From Haemaphysalis longicornis (lineage: Eukaryota; Arthropoda; Arachnida; Ixodida; Ixodidae): 64,000 bases of DNA. The notes beneath the pieces are model-generated. The model worked only from the letters and a program-made list of their open reading frames with translations, did no database searches and was not told the DNA's origin. A program made the translations under genes and the position numbers. Shown piece after piece: positions 1-9,380 of this stretch; positions within the stretch are counted from its first letter, which is position 1, and every line of letters starts with the position of its first letter. The stretch covers positions 107,114,417 to 107,178,416 of the forward strand of contig CM023449.1 of NCBI GenBank assembly GCA_013339765.2. The letters are read 5' to 3'.

Positions 1-330
1 TTTTTCCCTCCATTTATTCGTTTCAATCTCCTTGCCTCTTTTTTTGGTTACCTTGGCTGTTTTGGATTCCCCACTGTTCTTTCCGTATTTCATCGTTAGC
101 CTTCTAGTCTTTCTTAACCACCGCGTGTCCACGCTTTTGAAGTATAGGTACCTAAAAACCTTAGCTGCCCACCTTCGTTGATCCATTGCCCTCAACCTCA
201 TCTCAAAGGATATTTTAATCTGAGCTTCTCTAACTTCAAACGACGCCCAGCCAATATCTACCTGAACTGCTTCGTTAGTTGTTTTGCCATGCGCGCCTAA
301 GGCAAACGTCCAACCGTTCTCTGGTTTACT
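1..330 (-). pseudogene. C-terminal domain of the outer LINE ORF2 (partial)
   Basis: Reading the minus strand from about 330 to base 1 gives one open frame of about 110 codons with no stop. It is rich in basic and aromatic residues, for example WASFEVREAQIKISFEMRL followed by RRWAAKVFRYLYFKS. It follows the RT-proximal block at 297-551 after a one-step frame change near position 330. This fits the long domain after RT seen in some LINE families. I recognise no catalytic motif in it. The true C-terminus is beyond the left edge. Confidence 0.6.
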
Positions 331-1864
331 TCAAGGCCTGATAGAACGTCTGATTTTAGGCTGAGTACAGCATTCGCAAACGTGAGACCCGGAACCATTA
401 CTCCTTTCCACATTCCTCTTACTACTTCATATTTGTTATACCCCCACAGAGCTCTATGCTTCATTATAGCTGCGTTTCGCTTTCTCTTAACCTTAAGTTG
501 CTCCTCGTGAGTACTTAAGCAGTATTCCCCTTCGTTTATCCGCACTCCCAAATATTTATATTCCTCACTCTTGGTAATTCGCCTTGCTGGATAGACACTA
601 CGTCGGTGGTAGCGTCATTAAAAACCATTATTCCTGATTTTTCTGCACCGAAATATAACCCGAGGTCAGTGGCTTCCTGGCCGCAAATATTTATTACCCG
701 CTGCATATAGGTTTGGTTATCAGCTAAAAGAACAATGTCGTCTGCGTATAACATTCCCGGAATATGCTGTTGTACCACTTCGCCTTGCAGCATATGGGTT
801 AGGCTAAACCCTACTTGATTTTCTTCCAGTTTCTTTTCTAACCCTGCCATGTAAAGCATGAACAGTATTGGGCTCAAAGGGCATCCCTGTTTCAGTCCCC
901 GATGGATGTTGACCTGCTGGGCGCATTTCTGTCCTTCCCAAGTAAGGTGCACTCTATTGTCTTTATAGATTGCTATAAGGAACCGTACTAACTCGTCATC
1001 TAATCCCTGGAGCTTCAACATTCTCCACAGCCGTTCTCTGTTTACGTTGTCATATGCCCCTTTAATGTCCAAGAACGTAATTCATAGTGGTCTATTCTGT
1101 GCTTTCGCAATTTCAATGCATTGCGTTATCACGAACATATTGTCATCTAGTCGCCTGTCTTGTCTAAATCCATTCTGCAGTTCCCCAAGTATTTCATTTT
1201 CTTCCATCCATGCTAGAATTTCTGATTTTATCGCCTGCATTACGAGTCTATACACCACTGACGTTACTGTGAGTGGTCTGTATGAATCAATACTGGCTTT
1301 GTCTCCTCTGCCTTTATATATTAAATTCATTCTACTTTCTAACCAGTCCTCTGGTACTTGTTTGGTTTCTATTACCTTATCTACTGCCCTCATAAACTAT
1401 TCCTTACTTTTAGGTCCAAGTAGGTTTATCAGTTGCATTGGTATTCCGTCCGGGTACACTGCTGTCTGGGGAGAAACCTTTTGCTCTGCTTTTTTCCAAT
1501 CAAGGTTGCTCAAACTTATTGCCCTTTCCGCAGTCTTTTCTGGCGCTGACGTTATCGGTGCAGGTTTCCCTACCACTATTATCCTAAACTTCTCACTAAT
1601 CACTCGATGAATATGCGCCAACGCGTGCTCTCCTTCTAAATGTTCCCCCTCCTCATCAATCAGGAATTTTTGATGGTTATCGTTTTTTGAGCTTAGTGAT
1701 TTTACATGGTTCCAAAACTTCTTGGATGCGCTTTTGTCCTTCTTCCGTATTTCTGCCCTCCATTGTTCGCTTTTCTGCTTGATCTTTGCTTGCACCATTT
1801 TCTGCACTTCTAGTTTTTTCCCATGGTAGACATCCCACTTTTCCTTCACTACCTCCGGTTCCAT
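297..1864 (-). pseudogene. Reverse transcriptase region of the outer LINE
   Basis: Translated minus from 1864, this contains a basic connecting segment (1864-1400), then RT motifs: YRPLTVTSVVYRL and LQNGFRQDRRLDDN (1393-1082), the palm motif LDIKGAYDNVNRERL, the RGLKQGCPLSPILF block, and the catalytic YADDIVLLAD (1072-536). The thumb/connection block GVRINEGEYCLS lies at 551-297. A TAG at 1397-1399 and a TGA at 1082-1084 interrupt one otherwise continuous frame, and a frameshift lies between 536 and 551. The protein would copy element RNA at nicked target DNA. Both halves of the YADD site are present, but the copy cannot make a full protein. Confidence 0.88.
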
Positions 1865-2105
1865 ACCAGCTCTTTTTACTTCTCTATGTTCTCTCGACGC
1901 TTTTCTTCGCTGGTCGATAGCCTCTTTTATTTCCTTATTCCGCCAGCTTCTCGGCTTTCTCTTCCCTTTCCATCGGTTTCGTTCCTTTGCTTCATTAATC
2001 TTACCCTTTATGAACGCAATAATTTCGTCGTAATCCCAATTTTTGCCTGGTATTTATTGATTCCATCTTCCAATCTATCAGCGATGATCTTTAACTGCTC
2101 ATTAT

Positions 2106-2656
2106 TCAAATTATTCCTCCTATTGTACCTATTTCCGCATTTGTCCGGGTTGCGCCTCCAAAGTGCAAGCTAAACCGCTTGTTGTCGCTTACTAAGCTGT
2201 CTGTTCCATTTTCATCTATCCTCATTTCCCGCAGCCTTCCGTATACTGTCTCGTATACTAAACTGTAGTCTATGCTGGACTGCCTGTTACCGCTTTCCCA
2301 CGTTATTTGTCCGTCACACTTGCTTTCCGTGTTTACTATTACAAGCCGGTTTTCCTGGCATAGATCTATCACTAGAGAGCCGTTGTGGTCTGTGTATCCA
2401 TCCAAACCTTCTATATGGGCATTCATATCTCCTACTAGGATTATTTCGCCCGAATCTTTGAACTCGTTTATATCTCTTCTCAAACAGTTTACCATTTCCT
2501 CATTTTCCTCCCTAGCACTACTTCCGGTCCACAGATACACCACTCCGAACCATGTATTTTTCCCCTCTATGGTGCCTCTAACCCATAGATGCTCTTTACA
2601 ACTTTCATGCACTCTCTGCCAGTCGGTCCCTTGTTTAATGAGCATGCCAACACCTC
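2106..2656 (-). pseudogene. APE endonuclease, C-terminal half, of the outer LINE
   Basis: This is the second half of an exonuclease-endonuclease-phosphatase fold domain. Visible motifs are WFGVVYLWTGSS, the metal and phosphate-site strand VGDMNAHIEGLDG, SSIDYSLV, and a degraded SDHR-type motif (SDNKRFSL, with N where H is expected). The N-terminal half lies at 8268-8681 and is in the same frame once the nested element and one target duplication are removed (5619 bp, a multiple of three). The domain would nick target DNA for priming. A frame change separates it from the RT region at 1864. The H-to-N change would by itself damage activity. Confidence 0.85.
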
Positions 2657-2677
2657 CCATGATGATGATGATGATGG
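2657..2677 (-). repeat. (CAT)n 3' tail of the nested LINE
   Basis: Six consecutive ATG/CAT trinucleotides lie immediately inside the target duplication. Several I-group elements end in simple trinucleotide repeats rather than poly(A), so this marks the 3' terminus. Confidence 0.7.
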
Positions 2678-2910
2678 TTTGATTTTATTGGCGCAAGGCC
2701 GACATGGGCAAAGAGCGCCAAACACAAAGTGATTTGATGAGGAGAACACGAAATAAAATCAGTTAAAAACTATGAGCACGGCTGGTGTAAAGGGCCAGGG
2801 TGAAGAATAAGAGTGGTTAAAAGATATATAAGGTGGCTGGGGTATAGGACCAGGGGTAAAGCTATGGGTGGTATGAGATTAGTTGTAAAAAGTGAACTTC
2901 TGATAGGAAC

Positions 2911-3735
2911 TTAAAGGCGCGCTGAACAGAAAACATGGCATCCATCTCCTAAGAAGTATGATGGTTGTGGTGGAATATGTCGTGTGTGTAGTTGAGGGAA
3001 GTGTTTGCGTCGTGTAGTGTCAAGTGCCTTACATTGTATGAGGATGTGCATCACGGATAGGGCCTCTCCGCACCTGCTGCACAGAGGTCTTGGAGACCCA
3101 GTGAGAAGGTGCGAGTGTGTTTCATGAGTGTGCCCTATCCGTAATCTAGCCAAGGCGACTTCAGTGTATCTATTGCGTGTGTCGGTGGTGTATGGTCCCA
3201 AGTGTGGTTTTATTACGTGTAACTTGTTGTCTGTTTGTTCGCTCCAGTGTGTTTGCCATGTTTTGCGAAGTTGTTGTCTGATGTGGGGTTTCACGTCGGT
3301 GTAGGGTAATGTGGTTATGTCTAGTGTATTCCAGAGTGTAGCAGCAGCAGCCATTCGATCCGCTGCTTCGTTCCCGGCTATACCACAGTGGCCAGGGACC
3401 CAGCAAAGGACTAGTTCAAATTTGTGGACATATACAGACATAATACCTTTGACTATTAGATTTACAACGTGATTTCTTGAAGACTTTGTTGCCGACAATG
3501 CCCGCACGACACTGAGGGAGTCTGTATATATAATGGATTGTGGGATGTGACTTTGAAGGATATGATTAACAACAAGAAGTACACCATAAGCCTCTGCCGT
3601 AAAGATACTGGTATTACTATTAAGAGTTCTAGTGACATTAAGGCCGGGCCCATGCGCCGCGCAGGACACAGAGGTGGCAGTTTTAGAGGCGTCCGTATAA
3701 AATTCAGAAAATTGATACTTCTGCTGCAAATACAA
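2911..3735 (-). pseudogene. RNase H domain of the nested LINE ORF2
   Basis: This 274-codon open stretch is in the same frame as the EN-RT part (3976-6591); only the TAA at 3976-3978 separates them. The four acidic RNase H positions are visible in order: FYTDASKTA, TAEAYGVLL, IYTDSLSVVRAL and GNEAADRMA, the last after the typical CWVPGHCGI loop. The tail has a CCHC-like cluster (CSRCGEAL, MHILIQC). In I-type LINEs this domain removes RNA from the RNA-DNA hybrid during reverse transcription. If the TAA is real the domain would be lost from ORF2 in this copy; if it is an assembly error the ORF2 is intact at about 1,227 codons. Confidence 0.9.
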
Positions 3736-3975
3736 GTAGTGCTGCAGAATTGCACATGTGGGAGCTCGGTTTTTATCTACATGTGTAAAAGATGTGTCGC
3801 ATAATACAGGGCGGAGATGCCATGGGGCTCTAAAATCTGTTAGAGAACTTTGTATGGTGTCTAAAAAGGAGACAGAAAGCTCTGACGCTTCCTCTCTAAC
3901 TTTGTAAGAGAAGGGCGCAGAGAACGATGGTCGGTTTAGGAGTAGTGCAGTCTGAGACGTATCATAAAAAGCTGA

Positions 3976-6591
3976 TTAAAATGAATGGTGTGGCATAGAT
4001 GAAATTTTAAAAGCAAAAAGGAGATCTGTGTATGCTCGCTGACGTTGTAGGTTCCACTTATTACACTCCACATAGAGGCTTTCGACCGGGCTAGTCCGGA
4101 AAGCGCCACATGCCAACCGGAGCCCCAGATGAAGCACTGGGTCCAGCATTTTGAGGGATGTCTTATTTGCTGACCCATAAACAACACTTGCATAGTCTAA
4201 TCGTGAACCTATCAGGCTAGTAAAAACACGTAAAACAAGTTGTTTCTCAGCCCCATATGAAGAGTGGGAGAGAACCTTGAGTATATTCATGGCCTTTAAG
4301 CATTTATGCTTAAGTTGTTTTATATGTGGAATGAACGAGAGCTTTTCGTCAAGGACTACACCTAAAAACTTGTGTTCATTTCTGACTGGAATTGAGACAC
4401 CATTGAGTTTGATGTCTGGATCCCGCCGAATGCCACGCCTTTTCGAAAACAAAACACAAGTACACTCGACTGGATTAAGTTTAAAACCGTTGCTATCTGC
4501 CCAGCCAGCTAGCTTGTTAACACCAAGCTGGACTTGGCGCTCGCAGATAGACAGGTTACAAGACCTAAAGGATAATTGCACGTCGTCTACATAGATTGAG
4601 CAGGAAATGGTTGATGGCAGAGCCTTCCGAAGAGAGTTCATTTTTACAATAAACAACGTGCAACTCAAAACTCCACCTTGCGGAACACCGTTTTCCTGCA
4701 CATGAACTCTAGAGAGTGCAGTTCCAACTCGCACGCGAAACGTTCTTTCAGAGAGGTAACTGGCAAGCGTGTTCCACATGTTACCCGACATACCAAAGGA
4801 CTTCAAATCGCTGAGGATGCCGTACCGCCAAGCAGTGTCGTACGCCTTTTCAAGATCAAAGAATACGGTCATACAGTACTGCTTATGGAGGTAAGCATCT
4901 TTAATATATGACTCTAACGCGACGAGTTGATCGTTCGTAGATCGCCCCGCCCTAAAGCCCGCCTGGCAGCTCTCGAGAAGACCGTTGTACTCTAAGAAGT
5001 ACACTAGTCTCCTGTTTATCATCTTCTCGAAGAGCTTACACAGGCAGCTTGTCAGGGCAATGGGGCGATAACTGGCGGGAGAGGAAGGGTCCTTCCCTAC
5101 CTTTAGGAAAGCCACTACTATGGCCTCCCTCCAAGAGCGTGGGAAGTGCCCCGAAAGAAATATTTTATTGTAGAGGTAAAGAAGTGTTTCAAGTGTGTCT
5201 GCATGTAAGTGTTGTATCATTGTGTATGAAATCCTGTCTGCACCTGGAGCTGAAGGGTTACAAGTACCGAGTGCGACCTTCAGCTCATGAAGTGAAAAGG
5301 GGGTGTTATAGGCTGAGTTCGACTTATTAGTGTCCCGCAAGGACTTCTTCTCACATGATGCTTTGTGTTTAATGAAAGTGTTGGTGTAGTGTGCTGAACT
5401 GGACACGTGTTCGAAGTGCTGTGCAAGTGTGTTAGCCTGGTCTTCCAGTGTGTCCCCTGTTGTACTAACCAGGGGCAGGCTGTGTGTCTGTTGTCCTTTC
5501 AGTTTTCGTATTCGTGTCCAGACTTTGTGTGTGTCAGTGTATGAGTTGATGGAAATGAGGAAGGTGCGCCAACTCTCCCTTTTCGCCTCACGACGCATTC
5601 GCTTCCCAAAAGCCTTTGCCCGTTTAAAAGAAATCAGGTTATGTGTCGTGGGGTACCGGCGAAGGACACCCCACGCCTTGTTCTGGGCCTCTCGCGCCCG
5701 CCTGCAGTCCTCGTTCCACCAGGGCCTCCTTGGGGTGCGGGACCCACTGGAGGCCTGGGGAATGGACTTTTCGGCAGCGTCGAGGATGTGCGCCGTGACG
5801 AGTTGGGCGGCTTCCTCAACGTGTAGGTGTTTTATGGATGTGTGGTGTAGTTGAGATGTTTGTGTGAATGTGCTCCAGTTTGCTTTTGATTCATTAAACC
5901 TTTTATGGGAAGATGGACTGCTTGGGCCTGTACCTATATACGTTATTGAAGTGGGGAAATGGTCACTACCATATGGGTCCGTGCCCACACCCCACTCAAG
6001 ACATGGAAAGAGAACTGCGGAACCAATAGCCAAGTCAAGATGCGAGTATGTATTGTGTCCTAAGTTATGGTATGTAGGCTGTTTTTTGTTGAAAAGGCAT
6101 GCTCCGGAGGATGTAAGAAACTTCTCTATCAGGCGACCGCGGGCATTCGTTCTGGAGGAGCCCCAAAGAGAGTTGTGCGCATTAAGGTCGCCTGTTAGTA
6201 TGTATGGTTCGGGCAGCTGGTCGACCAGCGCCTCGAAATCATAGCTCAGAAGTGCAAAATCAGGAGGAATGTAAATGGAGCATACCGTTATCAACCTATT
6301 AAATATTATCGTACGGATTGCTACAGCCTCGAGGACAGTGTTCACAGTGACAGGGTGGCAGGCTAAGGATTTCCGGGCAATTATGGCGACACCGCCAGAA
6401 GAGTGCGTGCAGCCATCCCTGTCCTTTCTGAAGACCATGTAACTATTCAAGAAATTTGTGTGCTGGGAATTCAAATGTGTTTCCTGAACACACATTACAC
6501 TTGGCTGATTAGCATGCAGTAGTTCGTATACATCGTCAAGATTTTTAAGAAGGCCTCTACAGTTCCATTGAATTATGTTTTCTCTTCCCAT
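3976..6591 (-). CDS. ORF2 endonuclease-reverse transcriptase of the nested I-group LINE
   Basis: This 871-codon frame starts with MGRENIIQWNCRGL. Residues about 1-215 form an APE-type endonuclease: WNCRG (9-13), VQETHL (35-40), TGDLNAHNSLWGS (133-145) and GSDHFPTSI (208-216). Reverse transcriptase spans about 430-760: YRPIALTSCLCKLFEK (508-523), QAGFRAGRSTNDQ (543-555), palm aspartates in FFDLEKAYD (577-585), GVPQGG (635-640) and YVDD (667-670). The protein would nick target DNA and prime cDNA synthesis there. The start lies 38 bp downstream of the last ORF1 codons. A TAA at 3976-3978 ends it just before the RNase H domain. This is the longest intact coding frame in the window. Confidence 0.92.
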   Translation of the reverse strand: MGRENIIQWNCRGLLKNLDDVYELLHANQPSVMCVQETHLNSQHTNFLNSYMVFRKDRDGCTHSSGGVAIIARKSLACHPVTVNTVLEAVAIRTIIFNRLITVCSIYIPPDFALLSYDFEALVDQLPEPYILTGDLNAHNSLWGSSRTNARGRLIEKFLTSSGACLFNKKQPTYHNLGHNTYSHLDLAIGSAVLFPCLEWGVGTDPYGSDHFPTSITYIGTGPSSPSSHKRFNESKANWSTFTQTSQLHHTSIKHLHVEEAAQLVTAHILDAAEKSIPQASSGSRTPRRPWWNEDCRRAREAQNKAWGVLRRYPTTHNLISFKRAKAFGKRMRREAKRESWRTFLISINSYTDTHKVWTRIRKLKGQQTHSLPLVSTTGDTLEDQANTLAQHFEHVSSSAHYTNTFIKHKASCEKKSLRDTNKSNSAYNTPFSLHELKVALGTCNPSAPGADRISYTMIQHLHADTLETLLYLYNKIFLSGHFPRSWREAIVVAFLKVGKDPSSPASYRPIALTSCLCKLFEKMINRRLVYFLEYNGLLESCQAGFRAGRSTNDQLVALESYIKDAYLHKQYCMTVFFDLEKAYDTAWRYGILSDLKSFGMSGNMWNTLASYLSERTFRVRVGTALSRVHVQENGVPQGGVLSCTLFIVKMNSLRKALPSTISCSIYVDDVQLSFRSCNLSICERQVQLGVNKLAGWADSNGFKLNPVECTCVLFSKRRGIRRDPDIKLNGVSIPVRNEHKFLGVVLDEKLSFIPHIKQLKHKCLKAMNILKVLSHSSYGAEKQLVLRVFTSLIGSRLDYASVVYGSANKTSLKMLDPVLHLGLRLACGAFRTSPVESLYVECNKWNLQRQRAYTDLLFAFKISSMPHHSF

Positions 6592-6628
6592 TATTTATTG
6601 TGAGAGCTACTGGAGTGTGTGTGTTTGT

Positions 6629-7993
6629 TTATGTGTCGTCTTTCGGGGCTGTGACTCTCGCCTTTTTTGGCTTGTCGGGAGGCTTTGGCGTCGGGACGCG
6701 TTCCTTGCGCTGCGTTGCAGGCAGGAATGGCGCGACATCCGTGTCGTCGTCGGATGTCCGAGGGGTGCCCGACGGACCGGGCCCCCCGGACTTGACCCGC
6801 CTTTGGGAGCCCTTTGATTGAGCCGCCACCGCCGAGGGCGTCCGGGGCGCCAGAGGTGGCACGGGTGGTGCGGTGGCGGTGGGAACCGGTGCGGGGCTCG
6901 TGGTGTCCATCACCTCGGTACCCTCCAACGCACTGTAGGATGGGGAGACAGAGGCGGGAGCGGCACCGGTCCCGACGGAAGAGGTTGCCCCCACAACCGC
7001 TGCTGCCTCAGCAAGCGGCGTAATGGCGGATTGGGCTGCCAGAGGCAACCCAGGGGGGGGGGGGCGCGAGAGGGACCAGGTCAGACTCGCTGAACTGGGT
7101 CCCTAAGGAAACGAGACGCCGCTCCGCCCCTCGGCGAGCTGCGTCGGCGTACCTCCCCAGGGGGAAAGAGGCGACCCTCTTTCGCGCCTCTGGGAAGGTA
7201 AGGTTCTCAGTGACTTTCACCTTGATGATCTCCTTCTCCTGTTTGAATTTCTCGCATGTTCTAGAGTAGGCCTTGTGGGGCCCCTGGCAGTTAGAACACA
7301 TGAGGGTTTGCGATGGGCAGTTGTCTGATGGATGATCGTGTTGTGCGCACTTGGCTCATGTTAGTCGACCACGGCAGGCAGTAGTGCCATGCCCAAACCG
7401 CTGGCATTTAAAACACCGCCGGAGGTTGGGGATGTATGGCCTGAGGGGGAATGAATGAAACCTGCATTTACTGATTCAGGAACTTTGGAATGGTCAAAAG
7501 TCAATATTACATGTTTTGTTAGGATTTCCTTGTTATCTCTACGAATCATGATACGCCTCACTGCTGTCACACCTTGGTCCTTAAGGCCTTCCAACAGATC
7601 GGTGTCAGTTTCATTCATTAGATCTGACTCAGAGATCACACCCCGGGAGCTATTAAGGTTGCGGTGGGGTGTGACCCTGATGTCGAGATCTGCGATGCGA
7701 GTTTGAGTCAAGAGATTTGTAGCTTGTTGCTTGTTATTCACTTCTACAAGAACTTCTCCTGTTCTGAGTTTTTTGGCTTTGTAGGACTGACCAACATTGC
7801 CCTCAAGAAATTTGGAGATCAGGAAGACAGACTTTGTGGCAAGGGGGTTCGACGCATCAACAGATTCGATTACCAAAAACCTAGCATAGTGGTCTGGCTT
7901 TGGGAAACTCGTCGTTGGCAACGGAGGAAAGGATACTTCGGTGCGGCCCCTTTTAGGGGGCCGATCTTTGGATTTAGAAAATTTGGAAGCCAT
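6629..7993 (-). pseudogene. ORF1 (gag-like) of the nested I-group LINE, frameshifted
   Basis: Minus-strand ORF1 begins MASKFSKSKDRPPKRGRTE at 7993. The first 210 codons contain two stretches resembling RRM-like folds (YARFLVIESVDAS and VTAVRRIMIRRDNKEIL). Three CCHC-type knuckles follow at about 7430-7230: CFKCQRFGHGTTAC, KCAQHDHPSDNC and CSNCQGPHKAYSRTC. A frame change and an in-frame TGA fall between the first and second knuckles. The last third (7048-6629) is rich in proline, alanine and threonine and ends in a basic tract. Such proteins bind element RNA and form ribonucleoprotein particles. ORF2 begins 38 bp downstream. Confidence 0.83.
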
Positions 7994-8267
7994 ATATCAT
8001 AGTATAAAAGCAGGGAGACGGGGGTACATTCTCCTTTTACCTTACCCTGGTAGTCAAAGAGGTCCCGGAGCTCCCTGCCTGGTAGACAGGCAGGGAGCCC
8101 ATCGGCCGGAGCTTGACCAAGGCTCCGACGGCCACCGTTAGAGGTTTCTACCCTTCACCTTAAAAGCACATCACCACGGTAGGGCACAGCTTATGTTGGG
8201 AGCCTCGGGGTCTGCGGTATCGCCAGTACCGTCACCAAGATTACTCAAGGTGCCCCGTGCGGGGGCA
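7994..8267 (-). promoter_or_regulatory. 5' UTR of the nested I-group LINE
   Basis: About 270 bp lie between the target duplication and the ORF1 start. It is GC-rich and includes an imperfect hairpin near 8070-8100 (GAGCTCCCTGCC and GGCAGGGAGC). I-type LINEs normally use internal 5' promoters, so promoter function is inferred from position only. Confidence 0.4.
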
Positions 8268-8681
8268 AACACCTCTCCCTTTCTTCATTCCTGTGGTCCT
8301 GTTGCAAACTTCCCAGACATAATTGTCTATGATAGGTGGTGCTTCTAGGTCCCGGAGGTGAGTCTCGGCTAAAGCGTACACGTCTATTCCTTCCCGTTCA
8401 TGTTGGTTTTGAATTTCCACACACTTATCTGGCTTTCTACCTCCCTGCAGATTTAAGTAGCTGATTAAATATTTATTGCATTTGTTTTTCCCTTTCCGCT
8501 TACGGGGTCTGTTTTTGTCTTTTACGGAATTGTTTGCTCCATTGTTACCACTTAAATGGCTTCTGTCAACGCTCTGAGTTACGTCCGTAGGTTCCCCGTT
8601 TAGCTTTAGGCCTGGCTGCCTCCCAGCGTTGAGTGTGCATGTGTCTCTTGCTTCCCCTTTGTCTCCTAGTTGTAACGTCAC
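8268..8681 (-). pseudogene. APE endonuclease, N-terminal half, of the outer LINE
   Basis: The frame from 8681 starts with about 65 polar and basic residues (DKNRPRKRKGKNKCN), then the endonuclease opening strand LISYLNLQGGRKPDK and the catalytic-glutamate motif YALAETHLRD. It then runs through VWEVCNRTTGMKKGRG, where the nested LINE interrupts it. The rest of the domain resumes at 2656 (GVGMLIKQG). The start at 8681 is a GTG reading with no supporting context, so the true start may be upstream or lost. Confidence 0.85.
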
Positions 8682-8696
8682 CGTTAGTGACGTTAC
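8672..8696. repeat. Perfect 10-bp palindrome at the 5' end of the outer LINE
   Basis: GTAACGTCAC (8672-8681) and GTGACGTTAC (8687-8696) are perfect inverted copies around a 5-bp spacer. Each arm holds TGACGT, the half of a CRE/ATF-type site. It may be a regulatory site of the LINE 5' UTR or a junction hairpin. Confidence 0.5.
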
Positions 8697-8704
8697 ATTT
8701 TTTT

Positions 8705-8812
8705 GTTATTAATTACATGAGAAAGAAAGAAAGAAAGAAAAACACGCGCCCAGAGTGGGGACCGAACCCAGGCCTTTCGAGTAGATCTCGAATGCCTTAC
8801 CAATATGTATAT
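8705..8812 (-). mobile_element. Possible tRNA-derived SINE fragment with a CTTT tail
   Basis: On the minus strand a B-box-like GGGTTCGGTCCCC (about 8758-8772) sits in a short T-arm-like helix, preceded by GGTAAGGCATTCGAGATCTA and followed by GGGCGCGTG and a (TTTC)n run (8716-8740). This is the pattern of the 3' half of a tRNA-derived SINE head with a simple tail. I see no convincing A box or acceptor stem, so it is not a functional tRNA. A random B-box match cannot be excluded. Confidence 0.4.
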
Positions 8813-8820
8813 ATATATAT
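8803..8820. repeat. (TA)n tract flanking the solo LTR
   Basis: A short AT dinucleotide run forms the left flank of the TG...CA element at 8821-9081. Confidence 0.7.
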
Positions 8821-9081
8821 TGTAATGCCGATGGTAGGCGAAGGCAGACCAATACGCGCAAACCGCTTTATTCGCAGGCCGAGCTGCAAGGCGGCAAGAT
8901 GGCGACCGAACCAGGTTACCGATGATGATAGTTCGAGAAGGCAGAAGAATCGGTGATGATGAGTATATACAGAGATGAAGAAGCCGTGGTCGCAACCGGG
9001 CGCCAGTGATGATTGCATTCCAGTGGGACATTCCATTCAGCGCTCCGAACTTCCACAAACGAGGCTACCACTGGTTTCACA
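8821..9081 (-). mobile_element. Solo LTR, gypsy-like
   Basis: The segment begins TGTAATGCC and ends GGTTTCACA, with (AT)n on both sides (8803-8820 and 9082-9101). A TTTATT about 45 bp from its left end reads AATAAA on the minus strand, a likely poly(A) signal, in the position seen in the LTRs of elements A, B and C. No internal domain is attached, so it fits a solo LTR left by LTR-LTR recombination. The family is not otherwise represented here, which keeps confidence moderate. Confidence 0.6.
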
Positions 9082-9101
9082 ATATATATATATATATATA
9101 T
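9082..9101. repeat. (AT)n tract between the solo LTR and element A
   Basis: AT dinucleotide run directly abutting the CA end of the solo LTR and the TG start of element A. Confidence 0.8.
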
Positions 9102-9344
9102 TGTAAGGAGGATTTATTCCAAGGCCGAAGAACTGGTCAGCTCAAAGTCAGCTCTAGGAGTCAGGAGCACGAAGTCCACTCTGTAGTGTTGGCCAAGAGC
9201 AACAGCGAGAGGCAGCTTCTTCTTCCTTCCAAGCGTTCGCGATGCGGCTGCCGTCTATTGTTGTCACTTGACTGCGATGATGATGCTCTACTGTTCCGGC
9301 ACGTACCCTCTCATGGCGAGTTGACAGTGCTTCCTATACTCGGG
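9102..9344 (-). repeat. Element A 3' LTR (left), truncated
   Basis: It starts TGTAAGGAGGATTTATTCC and aligns with the right LTR until ACTCGGG at 9344. The last 43 bp of the right LTR, the U3 start on the minus strand, are missing. A minus-strand AATAAA lies about 10 bp from the outer end. The following 9345-9380 is filler made of TATAGGAA-like repeats related to the adjoining LTR sequence, then RT coding begins. Confidence 0.85.
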
Positions 9345-9380
9345 TTTCCTATAGCCTATAGTGCTTCCTATAGCCTCCGC

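Larger units (their letters stand above)
1..2656 (-). mobile_element. Outer APE-type non-LTR retrotransposon, 3' portion (continues off the window)
   Basis: This minus-strand LINE carries the endonuclease C-terminal half, a linker, reverse transcriptase and a long C-terminal domain, in that order from 2656 towards 1. Its 5' portion lies at 8268-8700, separated by the nested element at 2657-8267. The 8-bp sequence AACACCTC at 2649-2656 is repeated at 8268-8275, and the endonuclease reading frame joins across the two pieces. Coding sequence is still open at base 1, so the 3' end is outside the window. Frame changes and in-frame stops show a dead copy. The clade is not assigned; the RT block with RGLKQGCPLSP would fit several APE-type groups. 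Confidence 0.85.
2657..8267 (-). mobile_element. Nested, nearly full-length I-group non-LTR retrotransposon
   Basis: This 5.6-kb minus-strand element is inserted in the outer LINE and flanked by AACACCTC (2649-2656 and 8268-8275). From its 5' end at 8267 it has a 5' UTR of about 270 bp, ORF1 with RNA-binding folds and CCHC knuckles (7993-6629), ORF2 with endonuclease, RT and RNase H (6591-2911), a 3' UTR, and a (CAT)n tail at 2657-2677. EN-RT-RNase H plus a CCHC gag-like ORF1 is the organisation of I-related clades; exact clade membership is inference. A truncated second copy lies at 46767-48607. ORF2 has one in-frame stop; ORF1 has frameshifts. Confidence 0.9.

Noticed and set aside
1047..1610. 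Plus-strand ORF of 187 codons
   Set aside because: Antisense to the RT of the outer LINE; no recognisable domain.
8750..8812. Functional tRNA gene
   Set aside because: Only a B-box-like T arm is visible; no acceptor stem, A box or anticodon arm.
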